NCBI GenBank assembly: GCA_030913385.1
Contig: CP133159.1
Span: 3,122,584-3,186,583, forward strand
Source: Cytophagaceae bacterium ABcell3
GTDB lineage: Bacteria > Bacteroidota > Bacteroidia > Cytophagales > Cytophagaceae
Reading direction: 5' to 3'
DNA: 64,000 bases
Shown here: positions 18,042 to 25,879 of the stretch, piece after piece
How positions within the stretch are numbered: the first letter of the stretch is position 1
How the letters are laid out: every line of letters starts with the position of its first letter
The notes under the pieces: generated by a model
Database searches by the model: none
The model's input: only the letters and a program-made list of their open reading frames with translations
What the model was told of the DNA's origin: nothing
Program-made: the position numbers and the translations under genes

Positions 18042-18611
18042 ACTTGAGAAACGGGTACGTACCTCTTTGTCTAAAACTGTATAGTCCTCCAAGGGAAACC
18101 TGGCACCCAATTTTACAAAATCCCTATTTTCAATAATGTGCCTGAAAGCTTCCTTATCAAGCTCTGAACATGGCTTAAAAATGGTGTCATCATAATAATA
18201 CTCCCATGGTGTTTTACTAATGCAAATGAAGGGTAGTGTCTCGCGTATTTTCGGAGCATGCTCCAGCAATAAGTCTGCTTTTTCTTTGAGCATATCCCCA
18301 GAAACAAGCATTTCAATACTAAAGGCATATCCCCATAAAAAAATTACCCTAAACATAAAAAGGGAATCTTTACTGAATAAGCTTGGAAAATCTAAGACTA
18401 TATACGGCAGCCCTCTGTAATTTTCTCCTTTTGATATTTTAGGGGTAAGCCTGGTATTTGCAGGCAAGACAACTGACGATTTTGCCAAATGGTGGCTAAG
18501 TTGCGAAGAAAGTGCGTCAAATGCACCGGTAACTTTTTGTAAGATAGACCTTTTGGTAATGAGAAAGTCAGTGTTTTTTAAAACAGAAAATTCATATTGG
18601 GAAAAATTCAT
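18021..18611 (-). CDS. Conserved hypothetical protein
   Basis: A 196-residue soluble protein without signal peptide. Noted segments are SSQLSHHLAKSSVVLPANTR, KISKGENYRGLPYIVLDFP and FRVIFLWGYAFSIEML. The mix of helices and a central GLPYIVLDFP stretch resembles unassigned Bacteroidetes proteins of about 200 residues. No function is recognised. Its end overlaps the convergent small membrane protein gene by 21 bp. Confidence 0.7.
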   Translation of the reverse strand: MNFSQYEFSVLKNTDFLITKRSILQKVTGAFDALSSQLSHHLAKSSVVLPANTRLTPKISKGENYRGLPYIVLDFPSLFSKDSLFMFRVIFLWGYAFSIEMLVSGDMLKEKADLLLEHAPKIRETLPFICISKTPWEYYYDDTIFKPCSELDKEAFRHIIENRDFVKLGARFPLEDYTVLDKEVRTRFSSLMSIIF

Positions 18612-18706
18612 TAATAAAATTCGCTTTTTATTTCCTTTTATTCAAATCTTCTTTTTAGATTGAAAGCAAATAAGTATTATTTAATCAATATTTAAAAATA
18701 GTTTCT

Positions 18707-19150
18707 ATGATCAATGCTGTAATGCATACCGACAAGGGAGTAATGAAAATTGAGTTTTATGAAAAGGATGCTCCCAATACAGTGAAAAACTTTGTAGACC
18801 TTTCCAAAAAAGGCTTTTATGATGGCTTAAGCTTTCATAGGGTAATCCCTAACTTTGTTGTCCAAGGAGGATGTCCTGATGGTACAGGTGCAGGTGGTCC
18901 AGGATATACCATAAAATGTGAACTTGAAGGGGAAAATCAATATCATGATAAAGGAGTTTTATCTATGGCGCATGCTGGTAGAAATACCGGTGGTTCCCAG
19001 TTTTTCATTTGTCACAACAGAGACAACACACAACACTTAGACAGAAACCACACCTGCTTTGGGAAAGTAGTAGAGGGGTTGGATGTGATTGACCAAATAA
19101 GACAAGGTGACAAAATCCAAAAAATCGAAATCACTGAAAGCGCATCATAA
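18707..19150 (+). CDS. Cyclophilin-type peptidyl-prolyl cis-trans isomerase
   Basis: A 147-residue cytoplasmic cyclophilin. The catalytic FHRVIPNFVVQGG (about residues 44-56), the GGPGYTIKCE loop, MAHAGRNTGGSQFFI and the HTCFGKVVEGLDVID segment are all present. It has no signal peptide and is the short single-domain form, so it probably assists folding of cytosolic proteins. It is a single gene with its own terminator 25 bp after the stop. Confidence 0.94.
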   Translation: MINAVMHTDKGVMKIEFYEKDAPNTVKNFVDLSKKGFYDGLSFHRVIPNFVVQGGCPDGTGAGGPGYTIKCELEGENQYHDKGVLSMAHAGRNTGGSQFFICHNRDNTQHLDRNHTCFGKVVEGLDVIDQIRQGDKIQKIEITESAS

Positions 19151-19175
19151 TAGTAAAAGCACATTTCTCAACTTA

Positions 19176-19205
19176 ACAAAAGCAGTCTTCACAGGCTGCT
19201 TTTGT
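19176..19205 (+). terminator. Terminator after the cyclophilin gene
   Basis: ACAAAAGCAG pairs with CTGCTTTTGT over a 10-nt loop. Confidence 0.8.
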
Positions 19206-19636
19206 CATTTATGGCCAAATCAGCCAGCAGTAGCTATTCTTGAAGAAAAATATTTTTTCAAATATTATATAAATATTCATTTTTATTCGTACAATCATGT
19301 AAGGTTTTGTCCATAATATTTAACAGGTTGTATCTTGACTCTTATATAGTATTTTAAAACAGTGCATTGGGAAATAAGAATGCAGAAACCGGCATAAAAA
19401 CCAGAAAAATCGTGCGTGACTGTAAGTTTTGCCTTGTTTTACCAAGCATAGGTAAACTTGTGGATAATTTAGGAGCCTACCTGATTTGCCAGCAAAAAGG
19501 AGATTCTTCTATATGGTAATAATGCTCAAAAACCATTTAAACAACATGTCATATCCTGTTAAAAATTGTGTGGTTTTGTCAGAACGCAAGCAAGCAGGGT
19601 TTTGTAGTTATTATGAACCTGTTTTTTAAGACCTAT
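19206..19636. other. Long gene-free leader before the L,D-transpeptidase
   Basis: About 430 bp without a supported gene. Short motifs (GACTGTAAG at 19420-19428, AGGAG and ACCTG near 19470-19483) slightly recall cobalamin riboswitch parts but the required pairings are missing. The in-frame codons from TTG 19568 upstream of the chosen start look unlike a signal peptide. Confidence 0.35.
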
Positions 19637-20428
19637 ATGAAACGATTTATTATTTACACTTTAATTGCACTATTTATTTACACACCAAGAAGTGTTTTTT
19701 CTCGTGATGAGAATTATTCAGAATATGTTGTAAAAAGCACTGAGTCACTTGACAAAGCAGTAGACAAAGTAAAAGGTTCACAAGAAAGAGAAAACTATGA
19801 ACAACACCTGGAGGAAATCTATAAAGCTGCTGCACTAGACTCTACCGGGTTAAGTTTCGAAGTGTTCCGTAAAGGTGTTACTGGGTATTATAACATGTTG
19901 GAAAACCAGGTTTTGCAAAACCAGTCAATTGTTACCATTATAGACTATACCAAACCATCTACAGAAAAAAGGCTTTGGATCATTGATTTGGATAAAAGGG
20001 AGATTGTGGAGCATACATTAGTAGCCCATGGTAAAAACACTGGTGATAATGTAGCATTAAACTTTTCTAATGCACCAGGCTCACATATGAGTAGCCAAGG
20101 TTTTTTTGTTACCAAGAACATTTACCAAGGAAAACATGGAAAATCATTGAGAATAGAAGGCCTTGATGAAAACTTCAACAACAACGCTTTGTCACGGGCC
20201 ATAGTCATTCACGGAGCAAGCTATGTTTGCGATGACTTTGTTAGTCAAAACGGAAGATTAGGCAGAAGCCACGGATGTCCAGCCGTGCCTGTAGACAAGA
20301 CCAATACAATTATTGACCTAGTCCATGGAGGTAGCTGTGTTTTTATAAACTCTGGAAGTCCAGATTACTACTCAGATTTTTTAAATGAAAACGCTGCAAT
20401 CAAAATCTACAATGCGATGAACGCTTGA
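19637..20428 (+). CDS. Murein L,D-transpeptidase catalytic-domain protein (YkuD_2 type)
   Basis: A 263-residue protein. Starting at ATG 19637 gives a compact signal peptide (MKRFIIYTLIALFIYTPRSVFS); an upstream ATG at 19613 is possible. The C-terminal half has the YkuD_2 features: DYTKPSTEKRLWIIDL, HGKNTGDN, AIVIHGASYV and GRLGRSHGCPAVP with the catalytic Cys214 and the neighbouring histidine. Members act in the periplasm and form or trim L,D-crosslinks in peptidoglycan or link proteins to it. The region before the catalytic domain (residues ~25-110) is helical and unassigned. It is a single gene followed by a terminator. Confidence 0.88.
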   Translation: MKRFIIYTLIALFIYTPRSVFSRDENYSEYVVKSTESLDKAVDKVKGSQERENYEQHLEEIYKAAALDSTGLSFEVFRKGVTGYYNMLENQVLQNQSIVTIIDYTKPSTEKRLWIIDLDKREIVEHTLVAHGKNTGDNVALNFSNAPGSHMSSQGFFVTKNIYQGKHGKSLRIEGLDENFNNNALSRAIVIHGASYVCDDFVSQNGRLGRSHGCPAVPVDKTNTIIDLVHGGSCVFINSGSPDYYSDFLNENAAIKIYNAMNA

Positions 20429-20456
20429 TTGGATCCAATACCAACCCATCAACCAT

Positions 20457-20490
20457 AAAGAGACCGCTTGTATCAGCGGTCTCTTTTTTA
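20457..20490 (+). terminator. Terminator after the L,D-transpeptidase gene
   Basis: AAAGAGACCGC pairs with GCGGTCTCTTT over an 8-nt loop and is followed by T's. Confidence 0.88.
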
Positions 20491-20552
20491 ATCCGCCCCT
20501 ACGGAGCTATTTTAAACTGTCTGAATCAGAATTCTCAGAATTTCAGGATTTA

Positions 20553-21379
20553 CTCACAAATCTATCCCTAAACCAAACTGCCCCTTTACCCAACCACGTC
20601 TTTGCGAGGAGGAACGACGAAGCAATCTCATCGTCAGGTCTAGTATTATACCCCTACAAATATTCAACCAAAACAGCTTACCACAAACAGATTGCCGCGG
20701 CATTGCTTCATAAGGAACTAAAGCTTTAAAATTTCACCTAAAGAACTTTAACAACCACTAACTTACGCCTCGCAATGACGGGTAAGTTTTGGCTTTCTGA
20801 TAATTACAACTCTTAACCAGTACATCAAAAAAGCTCACAAATCTATCCCTAAACCAAGCAGCCCCTTTACCCAACCACGTCTTTGCGAGGAGGAACGACG
20901 AAGCAATCTGATCGTAAGGTCTAGTATTTTTCCCCTACAAATATTCAACCAAAACAGCTTGCCCCAAACAGATTGCTGTGGCATTGTTTCATAAGGACCT
21001 AAAGCCTTAAACTTTCACTTCAAGAACTTTAACAACCACTATCTCGCACCTCGCAATGACGGGTAAGTTTTGGCTTTCTGATAATTACAACTCTTAACCA
21101 GTACATCAAAAAAGCTCACAAATCTATCCCTAAACCAAGCAGCCCCTTTACCCAACCACGTCTTTGCGAGGAGGAACGACGAAGCAATCTGATCGTAAGG
21201 TCTAGTATTTTTCCCCTACAAATATTCAACCAAAACAGATTGCCCAAACAGATTGCTGTGGCATTGTTTCATAAGGACCTAAAGCCTTAAACTTTCACTT
21301 CAAGAACTTTAACAACCACTATCTCGCACCTCGCAATGACGGTTAAATTCTGATTTTCTGCTATCTACAACTTTAATAA
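20553..21379. repeat. Three tandem copies of a 281-bp REP-like unit
   Basis: Units begin at ctcacaaatctatccc at 20553, 20834 and 21115, exactly 281 bp apart; the third copy has a one-base deletion and fades out near 21350-21379. Copies 2 and 3 are nearly identical and copy 1 differs more. Each unit has CGTCTTTGCGAGG with GAAGCAATCTGATC on the left and CAGATTGCTGTGG with CCTCGCAATGACGG on the right. These are two nested inverted pairs (TTGCGAGG/CCTCGCAA and GCAATCTG/CAGATTGC), so each unit can fold as a long hairpin. The GCGAGG...GCAATCT sequence resembles dispersed REP/BIME-type elements of many bacteria. No protein is encoded. Confidence 0.9.
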
Positions 21380-21389
21380 TAATAACCTT

Positions 21390-21412
21390 TCATCCCGACG
21401 AAGGAGGGATCT
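21390..21412. repeat. Half of a dispersed palindromic repeat
   Basis: CATCCCGACGAAGGAGGGATCT follows the 281-bp array. It is itself near-palindromic (ATCCC/GGGAT) and resembles a repeat often seen between genes in Bacteroidetes. Only one copy is in this window. Confidence 0.45.
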
Positions 21413-21566
21413 GCCAGACAGTTACACTTACCAATAAAATTTAGCTCTAACTGACAACATTTGTACTTAAACAAAAAAAATGCTTTGTCCCTAAACATGA
21501 AAAAAAGAGGCAAACCAACGCAAAAAAAATAAAACCTTTCTCTTGCAAATTGAGAATTTGTTAATT

Positions 21567-21585
21567 TACTTTGAACAACAAAGTA
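21567..21585 (+). promoter_or_regulatory. Palindromic operator, copy 1
   Basis: ACTTTG-AACAA-CAAAGT (21568-21584), followed by ACTTTAA, lies 10 bp before the membrane-protein start. The same arrangement recurs at 22540-22556. It is the likely binding site of the winged-helix regulator encoded at 22212-22517. Confidence 0.7.
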
Positions 21586-21594
21586 CTTTAACAT

Positions 21595-22215
21595 ATGGCA
21601 GACACATTAGAACACCTAAAGGAACTCAAAGAGATTCGCTCTTTAATGGATAAGTCCTCAAGATTTATATCTCTGAGTGGGTTATCCGGTGTTTTTGCTG
21701 GGATATATGCACTTATTGGAGCAGCCGCTGCTGCATGGTATCTAAATCTGCACCTGGTAGCAGCCACAGGAACGCATTACATGGAGAAGGAGGACTTTTA
21801 TCTTTTTTTCTTTATTGATGCCGGTCTCGTTCTTTTATTCACAATCGGTACAGGAATCCTTCTTACGGTAAGGCAAACGAAGAAAAAGGGGCAAAAGATT
21901 TGGGATAGCACTAGCCGCCGGTTGATTGTGAATGTAGCAATTCCTATGATGGCAGGAGGGGGGTTTATTATAGGGCTTTTGTACCACGGACTAGTGGGGT
22001 TGGTGGCTCCGGCAACCTTGGTGTTTTATGGTTTGGCTCTACTCAATGGCAGTAAATATACCCTTACAGATATACGGTATTTAGCATTTTGCCAGATAGG
22101 ACTCGGTTTAATTTCTATGTTTTTTATTGGCTATGGACTGCTTTTCTGGGTCACTGGCTTTGGTTTTATGCATATTATTTACGGAACCGTTATGTACTTT
22201 AAATACGAAAAGTGA
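21595..22215 (+). CDS. Membrane protein cotranscribed with a winged-helix regulator
   Basis: A 206-residue protein with a short cytoplasmic N-terminus (MADTLEHLKELKEIRSLMDKS) and about six hydrophobic segments (LSGVFAGIYALIGAAAAAWYL, FFIDAGLVLLFTIGTGILL, VAIPMMAGGGFIIGLLY, LVAPATLVFYGLALL, FCQIGLGLISMFFIGYGLL). It matches a conserved Bacteroidetes membrane protein of unknown function that is typically encoded next to a small winged-helix regulator. The last codons overlap the regulator start by four bases (GTGA), so expression is coupled. It may sense a membrane signal for the regulator, but this is only inference. Confidence 0.78.
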   Translation: MADTLEHLKELKEIRSLMDKSSRFISLSGLSGVFAGIYALIGAAAAAWYLNLHLVAATGTHYMEKEDFYLFFFIDAGLVLLFTIGTGILLTVRQTKKKGQKIWDSTSRRLIVNVAIPMMAGGGFIIGLLYHGLVGLVAPATLVFYGLALLNGSKYTLTDIRYLAFCQIGLGLISMFFIGYGLLFWVTGFGFMHIIYGTVMYFKYEK

Positions 22216-22517
22216 AGTCTTTAATAACCAATTTAAATAAAGCTTTTGAAAACCGGATTCGACTGGGTATTATGTCAGTACTAATGGTAACTGACTGGGT
22301 AGACTTTCGCGAGATGAAAGAGAAACTGGATGTCACTGATGGCAACCTGGCTAGTCATGCGGCCGCCCTGGAAAAGATTGGTTTCATAAGGGTACGAAAA
22401 TCATTTATTGGTAAAAAGCCCAATACTGCTTTTTCGGTAACGGATGAAGGACGCAAAGCTTTTAAGGAACACCTTAATGCCTTGGAGTCATTGATTCGAA
22501 ACAATGAAAACTTATGA
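22212..22517 (+). CDS. Winged-helix transcriptional regulator (HTH_34 type)
   Basis: A 101-residue MarR/ArsR-like winged helix: FENRIRLGIMSVLMVTDWVDFREMKEKL, then VTDGNLASHAAALEKIGFIRVRK as recognition helix and start of the wing, and PNTAFSVTDEGRKAFKEHL as wing and last helix. Its GTG start overlaps the previous stop (GTGA). Two matching palindromes, one before this operon and one before the next gene, are the likely operators; the second overlaps a TAACTTTG promoter box, which suggests repression. The effector is unknown; no metal-binding cysteines are seen. Confidence 0.85.
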   Translation: MKSLITNLNKAFENRIRLGIMSVLMVTDWVDFREMKEKLDVTDGNLASHAAALEKIGFIRVRKSFIGKKPNTAFSVTDEGRKAFKEHLNALESLIRNNENL

Positions 22518-22537
22518 GCCTATATTTTTTTGCCTTT

Positions 22538-22558
22538 TAACTTTGAAACTCAAAGTAC
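22538..22558 (+). promoter_or_regulatory. Palindromic operator, copy 2, over a -7 box
   Basis: ACTTTG-AAACT-CAAAGT (22540-22556), followed by ACTTTTAA, lies 20 bp before the DUF4173 gene. The left half is also part of TAACTTTG (22538-22545), a match to the Bacteroidetes -7 motif, so binding would block the promoter. Confidence 0.7.
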
Positions 22559-22576
22559 TTTTAAATAAAAACAACT

Positions 22577-24019
22577 ATGAAAAAATCTGATGCTTTGTTT
22601 ATTGTTTTAATAGCTGCTTACAGCTACTTGTTTTATGCTCAATCGGCAGGCATAAACTTTCTCTTGTTTACTATTTTGGTAACAAGCAGTATTGCACTCC
22701 AAAAGCCTTTTTTGATGAAAAGCCCTGCATGGTTGGTGGCGGCTATAGGGAGTATATTGGCCTCAGTTTGTGTGTTCCTTTATGGTAACACGCTGTCGGT
22801 TTTTGCAAACATCTTATCCATGCTTCTGGCTGCTGGCTTTTCAGCTAATCGTAAGGCTTCGGTTATCTTTTCCTTGTTGCATGCCTTGTATAGTTACGTG
22901 ATGAGCTTGCCTGAGATGTTTATCCAATTTGCCGAAAGGCTCGAAAAACATCCAGATAACCCATCCGGGGATTGGATAAAGAAGGTTTTGGTTGTTGTCC
23001 TGCCTGTGCTTGTGACATTCTGTTTTGTTCTTCTTTACCGAAGTGCCAATCCTCTTTTTGATGAACTGGTGGCAAAGATCGATTTAAGCTTTATATCGTG
23101 GGGAATGCTCTTTTTCACCCTCACGGGTATGCCTTTAGTATATGGAACATTTGCCCAAAAGCATATCCCATGGTTGAAGGAAATAGACCAGGCTGCTTCT
23201 GATAAACTACAGGAAAACAGTTCTGATAGCGGTTTCTTGTCATCTATAGTCAATGAATTTCAGTCTGGTGTGATTTTGTTGTACCTGCTAAATGGTCTTT
23301 TGCTAGTTGTAAATGTTGTTGATTTTCAATTTCTTTTATCATTAAATAAGCTTCCTCATGGAATTACTTATTCAACATTTCTACACCAAAGCATTAACAC
23401 GCTAATTTTTTCTATCATTGTTGCTATTGCTGTTATTCTATTTTATTTCCGGGGAAACCTAAACTTTCATAAAAACAGGAAACACTTGAAGGTACTGGCT
23501 TTTGCCTGGATTGTTCAGAATGGTATTCTCATCATAACCAGCGCTGCAAAGAACAATCTGTACATCATGGAATATGCATTGACCTATAAAAGGATAGGCG
23601 TATATGTGTATCTGTTGTTGTGCCTGATAGGGTTAATTATTACCTATTTAAAGAATAAAAATACTCATAGTAATTGGTTTCTGTTCCGAAAAAGTAGCTG
23701 GGCTTTTTATGTGGTATTAATAGGCAGTTGCTTTTTTCCATGGGATCAAATAATTGTCTCGCACAACCTTTCCAAACCTGCGCCTGATGAAAGGTATTTA
23801 TTATCCTTATCCGCTTCTGTAATACCTGAAATGCTCCGTTACCAGCAAAACTATGGTTCTGACCCAACGGTCAGTATGCTACTGAGTGAGAAAGCTATAA
23901 GCTATGCTTATAAACAAAACGATAAAGGCTGGCAGTCTCTGAACTTGGATGATGTAAGGGTACAACAGGCCATTAAGGAAAACTGGCAGTTCATTAAAGC
24001 TCATCAAAACCTAAAGTAA
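22577..24019 (+). CDS. DUF4173/DUF4153-type membrane protein
   Basis: A 480-residue polytopic membrane protein with around ten or more hydrophobic segments. The central FLHQSINTLIFSIIVAIAVILFYFRGNLNF, ITSAAKNNLYIMEYALTYKRIGVYVYLLLCLIGL and the C-terminal SWAFYVVLIGSCFFPWDQIIVSHNL match the DUF4153/DUF4173 superfamily, of unknown function. A hydrophilic C-terminal tail follows. It begins an operon of small membrane proteins (DUF1361, diacylglycerol kinase, DUF2809) and lies under the second palindromic operator. Confidence 0.82.
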   Translation: MKKSDALFIVLIAAYSYLFYAQSAGINFLLFTILVTSSIALQKPFLMKSPAWLVAAIGSILASVCVFLYGNTLSVFANILSMLLAAGFSANRKASVIFSLLHALYSYVMSLPEMFIQFAERLEKHPDNPSGDWIKKVLVVVLPVLVTFCFVLLYRSANPLFDELVAKIDLSFISWGMLFFTLTGMPLVYGTFAQKHIPWLKEIDQAASDKLQENSSDSGFLSSIVNEFQSGVILLYLLNGLLLVVNVVDFQFLLSLNKLPHGITYSTFLHQSINTLIFSIIVAIAVILFYFRGNLNFHKNRKHLKVLAFAWIVQNGILIITSAAKNNLYIMEYALTYKRIGVYVYLLLCLIGLIITYLKNKNTHSNWFLFRKSSWAFYVVLIGSCFFPWDQIIVSHNLSKPAPDERYLLSLSASVIPEMLRYQQNYGSDPTVSMLLSEKAISYAYKQNDKGWQSLNLDDVRVQQAIKENWQFIKAHQNLK

Positions 24020-24027
24020 AACCAACT

Positions 24028-24694
24028 ATGATAAAAACTAATAGTGAAATTCGTCTTGCAGCGATAATGGCTATCATGTCCGCTATGTGCTGCGGTATGC
24101 TAGGTCTTAGGATATTTTTGAGCGGACAGACTACCTACCTGTTTTTGATATGGAACTTATTTCTGGCATTGATCCCCTTAGTGTTAGGGCTTAACCTTTA
24201 TGCTTTGAGCAAAAAAAGTAGTCAAAATACCCTTGTAATGGTATTGCTGGGCCCTTTTATGGCTTCTGTTTTTTCCTAATGCACCGTACATTGTTACAGA
24301 TCTAATCCATCTTAAAGAAAAACCTTCCATTCCGCTTTGGTACGATGCTTTTCTGCTTTTTACCTTTTCAATTACCGGGCTTTTTAGCGGTATCATCTCC
24401 CTTTATTATGTGCATCAGGCATTTCAAAAACTGGTCAGGTTTGCTTATAACTGGCTCTTTATTGTTTTTATACTTTCCCTTTCCGGCTATGGTATTTACC
24501 TCGGCAGGGTGCGAAGGTGGAATTCCTGGGACTTATTTTTTAATACAGAAGCCCTTCTCAAAGATGCCTTATTACACCTTACAGACAAAACAGCCATAAC
24601 AATTACTGTTTTGTTTACAGGCTTATTGTTGTGCATATATTTTTTGCTTGCAACATTTATGGATAATCAAAACCTTGAAAAATATGATTCTTAA
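24028..24694 (+). pseudogene. DUF1361 membrane protein gene with a +1 frameshift
   Basis: The first 83 codons (24028-24279) give the N-terminal part of a DUF1361 protein (SGQTTYLFLIWNLFLALIPL) and then stop. Skipping one base near 24247 moves to the second frame, which reads WALLWLLFFPNAPYIVTDL, the family's most conserved motif, and continues open to 24694 (KPSIPLWYDAFLLFTFSITG and further membrane segments). Together they would encode about 220 residues. The break is therefore one inserted base, either a real mutation or an assembly error. The tail overlaps the start of dgkA by 11 bp. Confidence 0.85.
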
Positions 24695-25049
24695 AAGCAT
24701 TAAAAGTTTCCGGTATGCCTTTCAGGGGTTATGGATTATGATAAAGATGGAAAACAATGTTAGGGTACATCTTACGGCCACAATTTTCGTACTACTTCTT
24801 GGCTTATCTTTAAAGCTCTCGAGTGGGGAGTGGTTGTGGATTAGTCTGTCTATATTTTCTGTCTGGCTGGCTGAAGCGTTTAATACCGCTATGGAAAAAC
24901 TGGTAGACTTAGTCTCTCCGGAAAAAAACGCATTGGCTGGATTAATAAAAGATGTGGCGGCTGCCGGTGTACTTTTGGCTGCTTTGTTTTCGGTAACGGT
25001 GGCTTTACTGGTTTTTACTCCTTACATTATGGCCTTTTTAAATTTATGA
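24684..25049 (+). CDS. dgkA: Diacylglycerol/undecaprenol kinase family protein
   Basis: A 121-residue membrane enzyme, starting at ATG 24684 rather than the upstream GTG- or TTG-type starts. It has the DagK pattern: FRYAFQGLWIMIKMENNVRVHLTATI (active-site glutamate and asparagine in the first amphipathic part), then EAFNTAMEKLVDLVSPEKNALAGLIKDVAAAGVLL with the signature that binds Mg-ATP. Three membrane helices are visible. It probably recycles undecaprenol or diacylglycerol to its phosphate for envelope synthesis. It overlaps the frameshifted DUF1361 gene upstream by 11 bp and the DUF2809 gene downstream by four bases. Confidence 0.9.
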   Translation: MILKSIKSFRYAFQGLWIMIKMENNVRVHLTATIFVLLLGLSLKLSSGEWLWISLSIFSVWLAEAFNTAMEKLVDLVSPEKNALAGLIKDVAAAGVLLAALFSVTVALLVFTPYIMAFLNL

Positions 25050-25453
25050 AGATAAGGTTTTTATATTTTGGTATTGTTCTAATAATTATTGTCTTGGGAA
25101 TGTCTTCCAGAGTTTTTGCTTCTCAAATCCCGGTTTTTATAGCGGATCATGCCGGCGATGCACTTTGGGCAGCCATGGTTTACTTTGGATGCAGGATGCT
25201 TTGGCCAGATAGAGGGATGGTTTTCTCTGTTGTACTAAGTTTGTCTTTTAGCTTTTTTATAGAGCTAAGCCAGCTGTATCAGGCTGAATGGCTTAATTAT
25301 CTCAGAAGTACAACGGTTGGCGCTTTAGTATTGGGGCGTAGTTTTGTTCTAATTGACTTTGTTCGGTACACCATAGGAATTGCCTTAGCATATTCTTTAG
25401 ATTATGTACCTAAAGTTTTGAATAGAAGGATTCGGAAATTCTTTTCCGTATAA
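25046..25453 (+). CDS. DUF2809 membrane protein
   Basis: A 135-residue protein with about four hydrophobic segments. Family marks are ADHAGDALWAAMVYFGCRML, FSFFIELSQLYQAEWLNYLRST and DFVRYTIGIALAYSLD, matching DUF2809 (unknown function). The ATGA overlap with dgkA shows cotranscription. The stop is immediately followed, in another frame, by a leftover of a DUF4153-type gene. Confidence 0.87.
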   Translation: MKIRFLYFGIVLIIIVLGMSSRVFASQIPVFIADHAGDALWAAMVYFGCRMLWPDRGMVFSVVLSLSFSFFIELSQLYQAEWLNYLRSTTVGALVLGRSFVLIDFVRYTIGIALAYSLDYVPKVLNRRIRKFFSV

Positions 25454-25671
25454 ATGAATGGGGCATTTCTCCAAACCGTTTAGCGGTTCTCGGGGGTAAT
25501 ATTCTCATACTTGCCAATCTATTTTTGGTGGCTATTAAATTGCTCCGGAGCTTGCAAAGGAAAGGAAGTATAGCTGAAGTAGGAATGTCAATAGCTTTAT
25601 TTTTACCTCTTTATAGCGTATGGACTATTATAGTAGTATTTGTTTTTCCGCTAATTTTTGGTGTTAAATAA
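25426..25671 (+). pseudogene. C-terminal remnant of a DUF4153-type membrane protein gene
   Basis: Frame 1 is open from 25426 to the stop at 25669-25671 and reads LFRINEWGISPNRLAVLGGN, then hydrophobic stretches ILILANLFLVAIKLL and YSVWTIIVVFVFPLIFG, and ends VK-stop. The EWGISPNRLAVLGGNI motif and final membrane helices are typical of the end of DUF4153 proteins. There is no suitable start codon and the first part overlaps the DUF2809 gene, so this is the tail left after a deletion rather than a working gene. Confidence 0.75.
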
Positions 25672-25704
25672 CAAAATTCCAAGTTGCCAGTTCTTTTAAT
25701 AGAA

Positions 25705-25846
25705 GGCATTCAAAAGGAGTGAAGTTGGCAGAAGTGTTTAGATGTGTTGATAGGCTAGAGGGGAAATTGAATGCGTAGCGTTGGTAAGTGCAGAAGTTAA
25801 GTTAGTAAATAAAAAAAAGGCAGGCCCGTAAGTCTGCCTTTTTTAT
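25705..25846 (+). repeat. Structured intergenic repeat, copy 1
   Basis: Starts GGCATTCAAAAGGAG, has GAAGTTGGCAG, then TTGAATGC (25767-25774), which is the exact complement of GCATTCAA (25706-25713), and ends in a terminator hairpin. The same arrangement recurs at 41024-41176. The pairing is kept in both copies, which suggests a folded RNA or a small mobile repeat. Confidence 0.6.
25811..25846. terminator. Terminator between convergent operons
   Basis: AAAAAAGGCAG pairs with CTGCCTTTTTT over GCCCGTAAGT. It is A-rich on the left and T-rich on the right, so it can act in both directions. It is the 3' end of repeat copy 1. Confidence 0.85.
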
Positions 25847-25879
25847 TTAATATCTGCTAAAAAAGTTTATACATTTCCC

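Noticed and set aside
19330-19520. Possible cobalamin riboswitch before the L,D-transpeptidase (GGGAA, GACTGTAAG, AGGAG and ACCTG in order)
   Set aside because: The core pairing of GGGA with CCCGC and the closed P4 hairpin are missing, GCCACTG is absent, and the downstream gene is not a known B12 target.
20553-21379. CRISPR array
   Set aside because: The period is 281 bp with near-identical whole units and no short repeat/unique spacer pattern.
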